64,000 nt of DNA from CAYGDP01 sp964348665 (GCA_964348665.1 CAYGDP010000001.1:62001-126000), one strand, 5' to 3'; positions 8,088-16,570 are shown, counted from the stretch's first letter. Translations and numbers: made by a program. The notes: generated by a model from the letters alone, not told the origin.

Positions 8088-9143
8088 ATGGAATACGCCA
8101 TGGTCATCTTCATCGGCCTCTGGTTTTTGCTCGGCCTGCCGTTTTTTCTGTTCGGCCTGCGGTCGTTGCGCTGGGCTTCTCTGATCAAAAACACGCCCAC
8201 CGCCAAGATCGGCTCTGTCGCGATTGGCTTGGCCGAGTTGCATGGACGCGTCATCCCCAAGGAAGGAATGGTCAGCCCGATCACGCAAAAGCCTTGCCTT
8301 GGCTGGGAAGTGAGCATTTGCGAGGAAGGTCGCAGCGACGGGCAAGCCACTAGTTTCAATACCCTTTGGAAAGAATTGCGGTTCGAGTTCTATCTCGAAG
8401 ACGAGTCCGGGAAAATTCTGGTTCAACTCGACCAAACTCGCGATTTCAACGACCTCCAGCAAGTCCTCTGGCAAACGTCCCAATATAGCGAGTTTCTCGA
8501 TAAGAATCGGAACTCGGTGCGTCGGGAAGACATGAGTCTATGGGGCAAGCCAGAGTACGCGAGTTCTGGTCGCCAATATGATGATTTTACTCCGCAAGTG
8601 CTAGAGTTCGCCCAGCGTCAGGGCTTCGACTTGCGTGGTGGGAAGAAACGCAGGTGCATTTCGGTGAAGATGTACGAGAAAATCGTTGGCACCGACAGCG
8701 TGCTGGGCAGAAATACTTCGGGCTATACGTCGCTGGATGGCAATTATTATATCATGGGCACAGTGTTGGCCGCGCCGGAACAACTGGCGGGAAAAAACAA
8801 AATTGAAGACCGTGTTGTCCGCCGCGACCCGCAGAATCGCGTATTCGTCTTTGCGCCAATTCCTCCTAAACGGATGGAACGCACGCAACGGAATAAAGCC
8901 ATCGCCCAATTTTGCGGCGCGGCGTTTTGCGGTCTCATGGGGCTGGGGATCTTTGCGCCGCATGTAGCAGCCGTTGTGGCGCTCTCGTATATCATTATCT
9001 TCTTTGGATCTGCCCTTGTCGGCGCACTCATTTTGAAACGCCAGCCTGAACCGGGCGTGTTACTGATTGCCTTCCTGGTGTGTTTTCTGGCATTCTTTGC
9101 GCTCTTCACGTTTCAGGGCGCGCTCAATCAACTACTTCGATGA
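8088..9143 (+). CDS. GIDE/BAM-domain membrane protein 3
   Basis: A 351-residue paralogue with the same plan as protein 2: N-terminal helix, TPTAKIGSVAIGLAELHGRV, QKPCLGWEVSI, FYLEDESGKILVQLD, LAAPEQLAGKNKIEDRVVRRDP and two or three C-terminal helices. ATG 8088 is preferred to the GTG one codon earlier. A possible -10 box (TACTAC, 8077-8082) lies only 5 bases upstream, so it may also have its own leaderless transcript. Its stop overlaps the next start by 4 bases (ATGA). Confidence 0.78.
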   Translation: MEYAMVIFIGLWFLLGLPFFLFGLRSLRWASLIKNTPTAKIGSVAIGLAELHGRVIPKEGMVSPITQKPCLGWEVSICEEGRSDGQATSFNTLWKELRFEFYLEDESGKILVQLDQTRDFNDLQQVLWQTSQYSEFLDKNRNSVRREDMSLWGKPEYASSGRQYDDFTPQVLEFAQRQGFDLRGGKKRRCISVKMYEKIVGTDSVLGRNTSGYTSLDGNYYIMGTVLAAPEQLAGKNKIEDRVVRRDPQNRVFVFAPIPPKRMERTQRNKAIAQFCGAAFCGLMGLGIFAPHVAAVVALSYIIIFFGSALVGALILKRQPEPGVLLIAFLVCFLAFFALFTFQGALNQLLR

Positions 9144-10015
9144 ACTTTGGCATCAACCTCCTCCTCGGCGTTGCAACCGCTCCTACCACGAGCGATGTGG
9201 TTCAGGCATGGATGACCATCGTTTTCGCTGCTGTCGGCGTGCTTGCGCTCGGTGTGGGACTGATCTTGTTTAATGGGACGATCAAAGACATTCACAAAGT
9301 CCGGCTCATTGCGGGAACCCCAACATCCACCATCCGCGCCGCCGCGCTCGGCTTGGTGGAACTCCATGGCCGCGTCACACCACTGGAAAGTTTGGTCGCG
9401 CCGATCTCGAAGCAGCCTTGTGCCGCGTGGCGCTATTCTCTCTGGATTGGCCCCAAAGGTAAGCAGTCCGTCTGGACAGTCTCCAGCGAGAAAACCAATG
9501 TGCACCCGTTCTATCTCGAAGACGACACAGGTCGAGTGCTCGTGGATCCGCGTGACGGAAATTCATTCCTAAGCTACGATGGCCAGCATCAGGAAGAACA
9601 TACCGAACCGGTCGAGCTTCCCTACGAATTTGTCGCTTGGGCAAAACACAACCACATCAATTACGGCGCCGAAATCAAGCAGCCGTGGAGTGTCAATGTG
9701 CAATGGATCACCATCGGCACGCCCGCCTATGTATTGGGAACACTGTGCGCGGTGGAGGATAAGTTTTCTGGATTAGCCAAATCCGAAGACCGAGTCGTGC
9801 GGCGCGATCCGAAGGACAAAATTTTCCTCCTTTCCCGCTGTTCTCCGCGCGAGATGGAACTGGGTTCGCATCAGTTTTCCCGCAACGGCATCGTCATCAG
9901 TGCCTTGATTGCCATCGGCGGACTGGGGATGATCCTGATCGTAAGCAAGATTGCGGCGCTTTTCTTTCTTGCGCTATTCGCTCTGTTTGTGATTCCTACC
10001 ATGCGGAGGTTATGA
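9140..10015 (+). CDS. GIDE/BAM-domain membrane protein 4
   Basis: A 291-residue paralogue whose ATG overlaps the previous stop (ATGA, 9140-9143). It shows an N-terminal helix after about 20 residues, then TPTSTIRAAALGLVELHGRV, KQPCAAWRYSLW, FYLEDDTGRVLVDPRDG and LCAVEDKFSGLAKSEDRVVRRDP, with two helices near the C-terminus. Coupling to both neighbours by 4-base overlaps indicates that it is made together with LemA. Confidence 0.78.
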   Translation: MNFGINLLLGVATAPTTSDVVQAWMTIVFAAVGVLALGVGLILFNGTIKDIHKVRLIAGTPTSTIRAAALGLVELHGRVTPLESLVAPISKQPCAAWRYSLWIGPKGKQSVWTVSSEKTNVHPFYLEDDTGRVLVDPRDGNSFLSYDGQHQEEHTEPVELPYEFVAWAKHNHINYGAEIKQPWSVNVQWITIGTPAYVLGTLCAVEDKFSGLAKSEDRVVRRDPKDKIFLLSRCSPREMELGSHQFSRNGIVISALIAIGGLGMILIVSKIAALFFLALFALFVIPTMRRL

Positions 10016-10611
10016 ACAACGGCATCATGATTATTGTGTTGTTTGGCGCTGCTCTGGCGGCGATTGCGCTGCTGGTGTACGCGGTCACGCTCTACAACGG
10101 CCTCATCTATCTGCGTAACCAGATGGACAAGGCGTGGGCCAACATTGACGTGCTGCTCAAGCAACGCCACGATCTTATCCCCAATCTTGTCGAGACCGTC
10201 AAAGGCTACGCCACACACGAGCGCACCGTGTTCGAGAACGTCACTCGCGCCCGCACCGAGGCCATTACACTCCAAGCACACGGCCGAACTGACGCGCCCC
10301 AGCTCGCGCAAGCCGAGGATTACATCTCGCGCACGATCAAATCCATTTTCGCCGTTGCGGAGGCCTATCCCGTCCTGAAAGCCAACCAAAACTTTCTCGC
10401 CTTGCAGGAATCGCTCGTGCGCGTCGAAAACGAAGTTGCCGAGCGCCGCGAATTTTTCAACAACGCCGTCAACCTCTACAACGTCGCCATCCAGCGTCTC
10501 CCCGATGTTTTCGTCGCCCGTTTCCTCAATTTCCAGCCCGCTCTTTATTTCCGAGCCGAAGATGCCGAGCGGACGACCATCAGTGTTTCCTTCACGCCGC
10601 CCGCGAATTGA
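10012..10611 (+). CDS. lemA: LemA-family protein
   Basis: The predicted protein of 199 residues has one N-terminal membrane helix (about 5-26), then NQMDKAWANIDVLLKQRHDL with LIPNLVETVKGYATHE, the LemA signature. Long helices follow, and the family C-terminal FLNFQPALYFRAEDAE closes it. LemA proteins are membrane-anchored helical bundles of unknown function whose genes often sit with GIDE or TPM-domain genes. The start overlaps the fourth GIDE gene by 4 bases. A degraded lemA-like fragment lies at 12763-12817. Confidence 0.92.
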   Translation: MNNGIMIIVLFGAALAAIALLVYAVTLYNGLIYLRNQMDKAWANIDVLLKQRHDLIPNLVETVKGYATHERTVFENVTRARTEAITLQAHGRTDAPQLAQAEDYISRTIKSIFAVAEAYPVLKANQNFLALQESLVRVENEVAERREFFNNAVNLYNVAIQRLPDVFVARFLNFQPALYFRAEDAERTTISVSFTPPAN

Positions 10612-10625
10612 CGGCATGATTTGTT

Positions 10626-11933
10626 TCACCGCTCGACCGTGAAGGCGATATCCGTTCCCGGCAAACACACGCCACCTTTTTCCGCTCCACCGTCGTCTTT
10701 GCCAACCATGCTCGGATCATCCTCATCGCTGATGCTATAGGTCACAAAACCTCGTGCCAATTTTCTGTAGCGAATCGGCTGGCCATCGAACGGATCCGTC
10801 GGAACTGCCGTTAGAAAACGCGGGACAAGTTCATCTAGTTTTTCGGGCAGCTTGCCATTCGCAAGTCGATACCGCTCGACGGCGATCCCAGCCTGCGCGG
10901 CGCGGGCTGTCGCGGATGCTCGCGCATCGCGCAGAGCCCAAGCGATTGTCATCTCGGCCGCCTTGCGCCACACATTAACCGCTGGAAGTGATTTCTTTAG
11001 CTTCGCTTCCGCCTTCAAAATCTCCTGCAAACTTTTGGGCAACGGCAGTTTACTGGCGGCGATGCACTCTTCTATGAAAGTCAGAAAGATGATGTAATGC
11101 TCGTTCGAGTATTCGGGCATTGGACTGGAGGTTTTATCATGCGCCGAAATCGCTACCCACATCCCCTTCGCATACTCTCTTGGCTTGGAGATGATTTCGC
11201 AGCGATCGCTCACCAGTATTCGAATGACAGCCTCACGGTCGTCTGCAACCGCGACGACGTTAGCAAGTCTTTTTAGCTCCTCTTCGGAAACCTGCGTGCG
11301 ATTCAAAAGCCGCTCAACACTGGAAATCATAATCCAGACACAAGCATTGTGGACGAGGCTCGGGATCACTCCCGGCTCGTTGGCTAACGAGCGACTGACT
11401 GCCGCCGATGTCTGCACCGATTCCACCGCTGTGGAAGTTAGGCCTTGCTCGGCGAGCACGATGGTTTCAAGGCTAAGCAGTCTTGCGCAAGCGCGCACAG
11501 GCGGAAAGGGAGTGGGAATACCATTTACCATCACCCACGGGTAACGGCACTCGCTCTTTGTCGCCGCCTGACGCAGCAACGTGAGCGTCTGCCGGTGCGC
11601 GGTCAAGTAAGTGAAACACGCCTGCATCATTTCCGGAGGCAACCGCTCCGTGCGCGGCGGTAGTTTAACCCATCCGTCCACCGGAATGCGTTCCCGCAGT
11701 TTTTCGTCTCTCGGCGGAAAACTCGAAAACGCCGCCTTATACAGATCCGCGGCGTTATTTTCGGGTTTCACCTGCGGATACCACTGCTCCAATTCCGCCA
11801 TCGTCACGGGATAACCCTCTTTCCGAATCGCATCCAGCTTGGATTGGATTTGCTCGTCAAGCGACTGGCTGCGGACGGCGCAAGCCGTAACCATCCACAA
11901 ACACGCTGCGCCTATGAGCCGAACCTGCTGCAT
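10626..11933 (-). CDS. Large secreted protein with pseudopilin-like C-terminal motif
   Basis: The predicted protein has 435 residues, with a signal peptide (MQQVRLIGAACLWMVTACAV) and a mostly helical body. Around residues 360-420 it reads YRLANGKLPEKLDELVP, then PTDPFDGQPIRYR and GFVTYSISDEDD. This resembles the C-terminal segment that follows helices in type II secretion pseudopilins and in many planctomycete/verrucomicrobial secreted proteins of unknown role. It faces the lemA cluster tail to tail. Function is unknown, and the family link is inference from this motif. Confidence 0.7.
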   Translation of the reverse strand: MQQVRLIGAACLWMVTACAVRSQSLDEQIQSKLDAIRKEGYPVTMAELEQWYPQVKPENNAADLYKAAFSSFPPRDEKLRERIPVDGWVKLPPRTERLPPEMMQACFTYLTAHRQTLTLLRQAATKSECRYPWVMVNGIPTPFPPVRACARLLSLETIVLAEQGLTSTAVESVQTSAAVSRSLANEPGVIPSLVHNACVWIMISSVERLLNRTQVSEEELKRLANVVAVADDREAVIRILVSDRCEIISKPREYAKGMWVAISAHDKTSSPMPEYSNEHYIIFLTFIEECIAASKLPLPKSLQEILKAEAKLKKSLPAVNVWRKAAEMTIAWALRDARASATARAAQAGIAVERYRLANGKLPEKLDELVPRFLTAVPTDPFDGQPIRYRKLARGFVTYSISDEDDPSMVGKDDGGAEKGGVCLPGTDIAFTVER

Positions 11934-11939
11934 GGCTAC

Positions 11940-11967
11940 AGATTACTCCGTTTTTCTGCACGTGCCA
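11940..11967 (-). promoter_or_regulatory. Promoter of the large secreted protein gene
   Basis: Minus strand: TGGCAC, a 16-base spacer and TAATCT. The -10 box ends 6 bases before ATG 11933, a leaderless arrangement. Confidence 0.45.
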
Positions 11968-12043
11968 GCGTAAATTCTGGACAAGTATGACCGCTACCAC
12001 AGACGACGCTTACATCCGGATTTGGTGAGACTCTAACGTTCGC

Positions 12044-12071
12044 TTGCGATTTCGGGGCGTGCGTGTTAGCT
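12044..12071 (+). promoter_or_regulatory. Promoter of the MazEF-like pair
   Basis: TTGCGA, a 16-base spacer ending CGTG, and TTAGCT. It is almost identical in layout to the promoters of queE and the PqiA-like gene. The -10 box ends 9 bases before ATG 12081. Confidence 0.55.
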
Positions 12072-12080
12072 TCGCGTAGA

Positions 12081-12278
12081 ATGAGCAAGAACACAGCGCA
12101 ATTGATTGTGGCATTTGAGAAGCTGCCGATGGTGGAGAAGCAAATCTTTGTAAAAGAGGTTTTTCGCCGGCTGCCTCCGATTGATTCGGGTGCGTTGAGC
12201 GAGGAGGAGATCGCGGCAGCGGGCGATCAACTCGCTGCGCTGATCGAACAGGAAGAGCATGATTCCCAAGCGCGGTGA
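12081..12278 (+). CDS. Small antitoxin-like protein upstream of a broken toxin
   Basis: A helical protein of 65 residues (MSKNTAQLIVAFEKLPMVEK) with an acidic C-terminal part (SEEEIAAAGDQLAALIEQEE). It overlaps by 20 bases a frame that begins exactly like a MazF/PemK toxin. The order and overlap fit an antitoxin gene. No clear DNA-binding motif can be named by eye. With the toxin truncated, the pair is probably not an active system. Confidence 0.6.
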   Translation: MSKNTAQLIVAFEKLPMVEKQIFVKEVFRRLPPIDSGALSEEEIAAAGDQLAALIEQEEHDSQAR

Positions 12279-12378
12279 GATCTGGCTTTTCGACTGCGGA
12301 ATGGTCGAGAAAATTCGGCCTGTGCTGATTCTCACCAGAATCATTACCGATGAGTCCTTTCTCCGCACATTTGGGTGA
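12259..12378 (+). pseudogene. Truncated MazF/PemK-type toxin
   Basis: ATG 12259 opens MIPKRGEIWLFDCG, then EKIRPVLILTR, the conserved N-terminal strands of MazF-fold ribonucleases. The frame ends after 39 codons, whereas functional members have roughly 100-120. The match stops at about TDES, and a 62-bp hairpin repeat begins 28 bases after the stop, so the rest of the gene has been lost or replaced. Confidence 0.65.
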
Positions 12379-12406
12379 AATTCAGGACAGACATTTTGCC
12401 GTTTAA

Positions 12407-12468
12407 TGTAGGCCGACTCTGCGAGTCGGCGCATCATTATTATCGCCGCTTCGCAGAAGCGGCCTACA
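12407..12468. repeat. 62-bp hairpin repeat with TGTAGGCCG ends
   Basis: TGTAGGCCG at 12407-12415 is inverted as CGGCCTACA at 12460-12468. Each arm contains a smaller hairpin (CCGACTCTGCGAGTCGG and CCGCTTCGCAGAAGCGG). Elements with the same GGCCTACA end recur at 24118-24220. Confidence 0.7.
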
Positions 12469-12762
12469 ATGTTGCAGTACCGACGGCATGACTATCATCG
12501 CTAATGGTTCAGAATTCTCAGCGGTAATCATAGACTACACCACGGCACGCTCGGCGCGGTTTTGCCCGGAGCGGCGGCGTTTGTTTTGTTGAGGATTTTT
12601 TTGCGGGAGCGCAAGTTTTTGGGTGTGGCTTCGACATGTTCACCCGCACCGACGCATACGATTGCGCGCTCGATGAACTTTCGAATGGGCGCCTTGAGAG
12701 AGATATCTTCGTTCCTCTGATTTTCCCAGACGATCATTCCTTCCTAAACTCCCTCGTCCGAC

Positions 12763-12817
12763 AGGAATCGCTCGTCGTCGGCGAGATTATTCATTTTCCA
12801 GCCCGTTGTTTATTTCC
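12763..12817 (+). pseudogene. Possible degenerate lemA fragment
   Basis: Two short blocks match the intact lemA: AGGAATCGCTCGT near 12763, and TTCCAGCCCGTTGTTTATTTC near 12795, which differs at two bases from lemA's 3' end (10,528-10,551). The two blocks are brought close together and are out of frame. The whole region 12,480-12,846 carries no convincing gene; one short hydrophobic frame there has no recognisable family. Confidence 0.35.
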
Positions 12818-12846
12818 AATCTCCCCCGTGCTAATGTCATCCCCCG

Positions 12847-13863
12847 ATGAAAGACCGCTTATTGGATTCGTCGTCCGTTCTCCCGCTGGTTGTAGAACCG
12901 GAGCGCGACACAGCAGAAGGGCGTGGACTGCCGGCATTATTGGAGTGGATTGCTTCGGAGAGGGACTGGATCGAAACCAAGCTCCTATACCACGGTGGAA
13001 TACTGCTCCGCGGATTTGCGGTGCGCGACATCGAAGATTTCGAGCGATTCTCGCTCGCCATTTCCCCGCAGCTTGGCGAATACATCCGGGGCAATTCTCC
13101 TCGCAGCAAGATTTCCGGAAAAGTGTACACCTCCACCGAATTTCCCTGTTTTTTTCCGCTACCACTTCACAACGAATTGTCCTACGTGCCCCGTCCGCCG
13201 TCCAAAGTGATGTTTTTTTGCGTTACGCCTCCCGCCATCGGAGGTCGCACCCCGATCGCAGACATGCGAAAAGTCTACCAACGAATTCGGCCAGAGGTTC
13301 GCCAGCGGTTTATCGAGAAACAAGTTCGCTATATCCAGAATGTTCCTGCGCGGGGCAGCGTTCCCTGGTTGAAAACCTGGCCGTCGATGTTCGAAACCGG
13401 AGACAAATTGCGCGTGGAAGAAGCCTGCCGACAACGATCGTTGGATTTTCGCTGGGATGCCAACAACACTCTGCATCTAACAAACGTGCGCCCCAGCGTA
13501 ATGGCGCATCCGAAAACAGGGGAGCAGGTCTGGTTCAATCAAGCGCATATTTTTCACAATTCTTGGTCGTCAGAATTCTGGCGGCATTACCAGGTTCCCA
13601 TCGCGATCGGGGCAAAAATCCGTGAGTTGTATCATGCGACGCGGTTTCAACCGGAGGAATACCCGACTCACTGTGTCCATGGCGATGGATCTATGATCTT
13701 GCCCGAAGATCTCCGGCACATCCGCGATGTGCTCTGGGATACCTCGACCAGTTTTCCATGGCAACAGGGAGACGTTCTATTGCTCGATAATATTTCAGTC
13801 TCGCACGCCCGCAGCCCGTTCCTTGGAAAGCGACGCATCGTCGTCACACTCTCGTATGATTGA
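12847..13863 (+). CDS. TauD/TfdA-family Fe(II)/2-oxoglutarate dioxygenase (SyrP-like)
   Basis: A 338-residue enzyme of the clavaminate synthase/TauD type. It begins with KLLYHGGILLRGF (family N-terminal strand). The metal ligands are in LHNELSY (His-x-Glu, about residue 102) and the distal His in SVSHARSPF (about 322), and the 2-oxoglutarate Arg is in GKRRIVVTLS. The spacing TPPAIGGRTPIADMR between them is typical of SyrP-like hydroxylases that act on amino acids. The substrate is unknown, and no biosynthetic partners are adjacent. Confidence 0.88.
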   Translation: MKDRLLDSSSVLPLVVEPERDTAEGRGLPALLEWIASERDWIETKLLYHGGILLRGFAVRDIEDFERFSLAISPQLGEYIRGNSPRSKISGKVYTSTEFPCFFPLPLHNELSYVPRPPSKVMFFCVTPPAIGGRTPIADMRKVYQRIRPEVRQRFIEKQVRYIQNVPARGSVPWLKTWPSMFETGDKLRVEEACRQRSLDFRWDANNTLHLTNVRPSVMAHPKTGEQVWFNQAHIFHNSWSSEFWRHYQVPIAIGAKIRELYHATRFQPEEYPTHCVHGDGSMILPEDLRHIRDVLWDTSTSFPWQQGDVLLLDNISVSHARSPFLGKRRIVVTLSYD

Positions 13864-13901
13864 ATCGCCGCCGAGATGCACGGGGCTGCCCGTGCCGTTT
13901 C

Positions 13902-14570
13902 TTAAATCGGCACGATGCAGTCGGGAGCGTCGTGTTTGGGCGAGTTGACAGCGCGGCTCACAGGGAAATATTCCATCGCGTCGGCGGGATACGGCTTCAA
14001 GAGCGGCAGCAACGGCTCTGGCTCGGTGATCTTCGGGTCGAGCCACGTCGCTTCCGCTTCGCGCGGCAGGATGACGGGCATTCGATTGTGGACCGCCTTG
14101 AGCAGCTTATTGGCTTCCGTGGTGATGATGGCGCAACTTAAGATTGGGTCGGACTCGGCCGGTTTCCAGGTTTCCCACAATCCAGCGAACGCAAATGGTT
14201 CGCGGGTTTTAAGGACGATGCGAACAGGCTGTTTAACCGCGCCAACTTTCTGCCACTCGTAAAATCCGTCTGCCAAGATCAGGCACCGGCGTTTTCGCAA
14301 CGCGGACCGGAACGACGGCTTTTCCGCCACGGTTTCGGCTCGCGCATTGATCAACCGACTGCCGATGGTCGGGTCCTTCGCCCAGGACGGGATTAATCCC
14401 CACCGCATCCGCTCGACATACCGATGGCCGTCGTCGCTTACCACAATGACATTTTGCGTGGGCACCACATTATAGCGGCTAGTCATCGAATCAAATCCCG
14501 CCGGCAACTTGATGCCAAACCTTGTTGCCAATGCCTTTTGTTCCACCGTAAGTGTAAATCGGCCGCACAT
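13902..14570 (-). CDS. SRAP/HMCES-family abasic-site crosslinking protein (YedK-like)
   Basis: A 222-residue protein of the SOS-response-associated peptidase family. It begins MCGRFTL, so Cys2 becomes the catalytic N-terminal residue after Met removal. RYNVVPTQ (about 32), LILADGFYEW (the active-site Glu, about 105) and VHNRMPVIL (the active-site His, about 161) are all present. Members form a thiazolidine link with abasic sites in single-stranded DNA and shield them. It stands alone on the minus strand. Confidence 0.93.
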   Translation of the reverse strand: MCGRFTLTVEQKALATRFGIKLPAGFDSMTSRYNVVPTQNVIVVSDDGHRYVERMRWGLIPSWAKDPTIGSRLINARAETVAEKPSFRSALRKRRCLILADGFYEWQKVGAVKQPVRIVLKTREPFAFAGLWETWKPAESDPILSCAIITTEANKLLKAVHNRMPVILPREAEATWLDPKITEPEPLLPLLKPYPADAMEYFPVSRAVNSPKHDAPDCIVPI

Positions 14571-14616
14571 GGAGACAGTCTCGACGACAGTCGCTCAAAT
14601 TACTAGCCAGACTGCC

Positions 14617-16101
14617 TCACTTCATCAACGCTATCACATCGTCGTAAAGCGCCCGCGCGCCGAACAACGTAAAAGCAATGCCGCAGAGGAGATTTAAGAC
14701 CACCAGGAGCCAGCCCATCTGGAATGGTTTGGGCAGGAATTTGCGGTCGGCCCAGACCATCGCGAAACACCACGGCCCGGCCAAAAATACCCCCGCAATG
14801 TGCAAGGGGATCGTCATGATGCTCAATGGTCCCCATTTCGTCGCATACGCAATCCACACCAACGCGATGCCCGCCACACCCGTGTAGAGAAGTGTCCACC
14901 GACGAAAGACCGATAAATCCAATCCGCGCCATTTCGGCACGGAGGCGCGGATGCACTCGTACGCGGTGCGGACATAAATCTCATACGCTCCGTACACCGT
15001 GCCAGCAATCGCGCACCAGACGCCGAGTTGATAGAGCCACCGCAAGCAAGATTGCACCGTTGGATTTTGGTGCAATTGCGTCAGGAAAACGACTTGCTGC
15101 GTGTACAAATCCATCGCTTTATCCGTTGGAACAATCTTCTTTTCATGAAGCAGCACTGCTCCCAGGATGAGAAACGTCATGCAAAAAAAAATCACGCTCC
15201 CAAACGAAACGACCACGTCCAGCGTTGGCGCCCGCAACCAGAGGCGACCGCGCCGCACATTCTCTTCATCGGCCGCGATTGGCGCGTGAGCGTTCACTTC
15301 CGTGCGCGCCCCGATCAATCCCCATTTTTTCTCACGCATCATCCCCACGTATCCCACGTAATCTTGCACCCCGCCGCCAATCACTCCCATATAAGCGACC
15401 AGCTCAATCCAAAGCGTTCTCCTTGCGATTTCCGGATATTGCACCTGCACCCATTCCTCGTAACGCGGCGCCGTTGGCACCACCGCGCCAAGAAAAGCCG
15501 CCAGCCAATTCGGTTTTGCTGCCAAGGTCGCGATCACCATCACCAACAGCATCAACAGGACAATCACCGTTTGTGCTTTCTCAAAAAATCCATAGCTCTG
15601 CGCCAGCGTCAACCCAATAAACAACAAAATGAAGACCGTCGCCCAAACGTGCGGATGCCTGCCGGGATCGCCTGTCACGATCCACGCCGTAATCGTGCCG
15701 AGCATGATTGGCAACGCCGAGAGAAACATCGGGAAAGTAATGATGACGAACAACCCCGTGAACCCCGGAAACCAGCCGCGCGGTCCGGGTAATTGTGCCC
15801 ATCGTTCTGCGGGATGCTCGCCGGTCAGGGTGAAGTACCGCGCTGCCGTATAGACTTGTACGGCCTTCATCACGATCAAAACGGTGAAGGCCCAAAACAG
15901 TGTGTACCCAAAAATTGCGCCGCTCCGGCTCGCCCACACGGTTTCGCCGCTGCCAATGGTCACGCTGGCGATGATCGCGCCCGGCCCAAAATATTTCAGC
16001 GACAACCACCAGCGTGGCCGCTGCAAGTCCGTCGGCGGTTCGGGAAATTGTAGCGGCGCTCTGTGAGCGCCGATGGATTGGGCGTCGGCGGATTCAGCCA
16101 T
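14617..16101 (-). CDS. Nramp-superfamily transporter with non-canonical metal site
   Basis: This 494-residue protein has about 11-12 membrane segments. The first reads KYFGPGAIIASVTIGSGETV. In canonical Nramp metal carriers this helix holds DPGN, here replaced by GSGE. The MPH motif expected in helix 6 is also absent (MGVIGGGVQDYVGYVG). It therefore belongs to the divergent Nramp-related branch, and its ion is unknown. ATG 16101 (MAESADAQS) is chosen because a promoter lies directly before it. Residues about 10-18 (IGAHRAPLQ) are encoded by a hairpin repeat that also occurs at 22818. Confidence 0.8.
   Translation of the reverse strand: MAESADAQSIGAHRAPLQFPEPPTDLQRPRWWLSLKYFGPGAIIASVTIGSGETVWASRSGAIFGYTLFWAFTVLIVMKAVQVYTAARYFTLTGEHPAERWAQLPGPRGWFPGFTGLFVIITFPMFLSALPIMLGTITAWIVTGDPGRHPHVWATVFILLFIGLTLAQSYGFFEKAQTVIVLLMLLVMVIATLAAKPNWLAAFLGAVVPTAPRYEEWVQVQYPEIARRTLWIELVAYMGVIGGGVQDYVGYVGMMREKKWGLIGARTEVNAHAPIAADEENVRRGRLWLRAPTLDVVVSFGSVIFFCMTFLILGAVLLHEKKIVPTDKAMDLYTQQVVFLTQLHQNPTVQSCLRWLYQLGVWCAIAGTVYGAYEIYVRTAYECIRASVPKWRGLDLSVFRRWTLLYTGVAGIALVWIAYATKWGPLSIMTIPLHIAGVFLAGPWCFAMVWADRKFLPKPFQMGWLLVVLNLLCGIAFTLFGARALYDDVIALMK
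16047..16074. repeat. 28-bp hairpin repeat, copy 1 (translated in the Nramp-like gene)
   Basis: ATTGTAGCGGCGCTC opens the element, and the stem is GGCGCTC/GAGCGCC. It matches 22818-22845 at 25 of 28 positions, and in both places the minus-strand reading gives IGAxRAPLQ. Confidence 0.75.
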
Positions 16102-16112
16102 GCGGAAAGGAT

Positions 16113-16140
16113 TTCTAACCGCGAATAGACTTTTCAGCAA
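16113..16140 (-). promoter_or_regulatory. Promoter of the Nramp-like gene
   Basis: Minus strand: TTGCTG, a 16-base spacer and TTAGAA, ending 11 bases before ATG 16101. Confidence 0.45.
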
Positions 16141-16165
16141 GCCTCAAAACAGCCGCGAATGCTTG

Positions 16166-16211
16166 CCCGCCGTGTCGTGTGGCAGGTTTACCCGCCGTGT
16201 CGTGTGGCGGG
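16166..16211. repeat. Two direct copies of a 21-bp host repeat
   Basis: CCCGCCGTGTCGTGTGGC at 16166 recurs at 16191; the full units agree at 20 of 21 bases. A close relative (23 of 26 bases over the extended unit 16187-16212) lies at 45323-45348 inside a prophage gene. The remainder of 16141-16570 holds no convincing gene. Confidence 0.7.
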
Positions 16212-16465
16212 CTTGCCCATCGTCAGTCAATTGAAGGATATGGCGGACACGCGATAAAGCGATCACCTGATTCCTGGACGAAGCAGATTTGCCAGACTTT
16301 CCCAAACAAAGCTGGCCGAAACGACTTCAATTGAACAGGTGGATGCCGATCCCCAAATTTCACTTCCGCCCTCATCATACAACCCGGTCTCACAGGACTC
16401 ATGTCGGCAGGGGAAAACTTCTTGTATCTTCTATGCCGGCCGCAGCACCGCCCTTTTTAGCAACA

Positions 16466-16485
16466 CCACACCTTGCAAGGTGTGG
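16466..16485. repeat. 20-bp perfect palindrome
   Basis: CCACACCTTG followed by its exact complement CAAGGTGTGG, in the gap between the Nramp-like and selenoprotein genes. It could act as a bidirectional terminator or be another hairpin repeat. No T-tract follows. Confidence 0.55.
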
Positions 16486-16570
16486 GGTTGAGTTGCCGAA
16501 TAGTTTTGAAAAAAATGGATCGGTCCGCCGGGTTATTCGCGAACTCGTATCAAATCTCCGATTGGTCGGA

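Noticed and set aside
12636..13625. A 329-codon plus-strand frame overlapping the dioxygenase
   Set aside because: The overlapping frame from 12847 carries all TauD-family catalytic residues; this one has none.
15028..15792. A 254-codon plus-strand frame antisense to the Nramp-like gene
   Set aside because: His/Arg/Gln-rich shadow of a membrane protein, with no domain.
16141..16570. A small gene in the gap between the Nramp-like and selenoprotein genes
   Set aside because: The frames here run through direct repeats and a palindrome and have no start signal or family motif.
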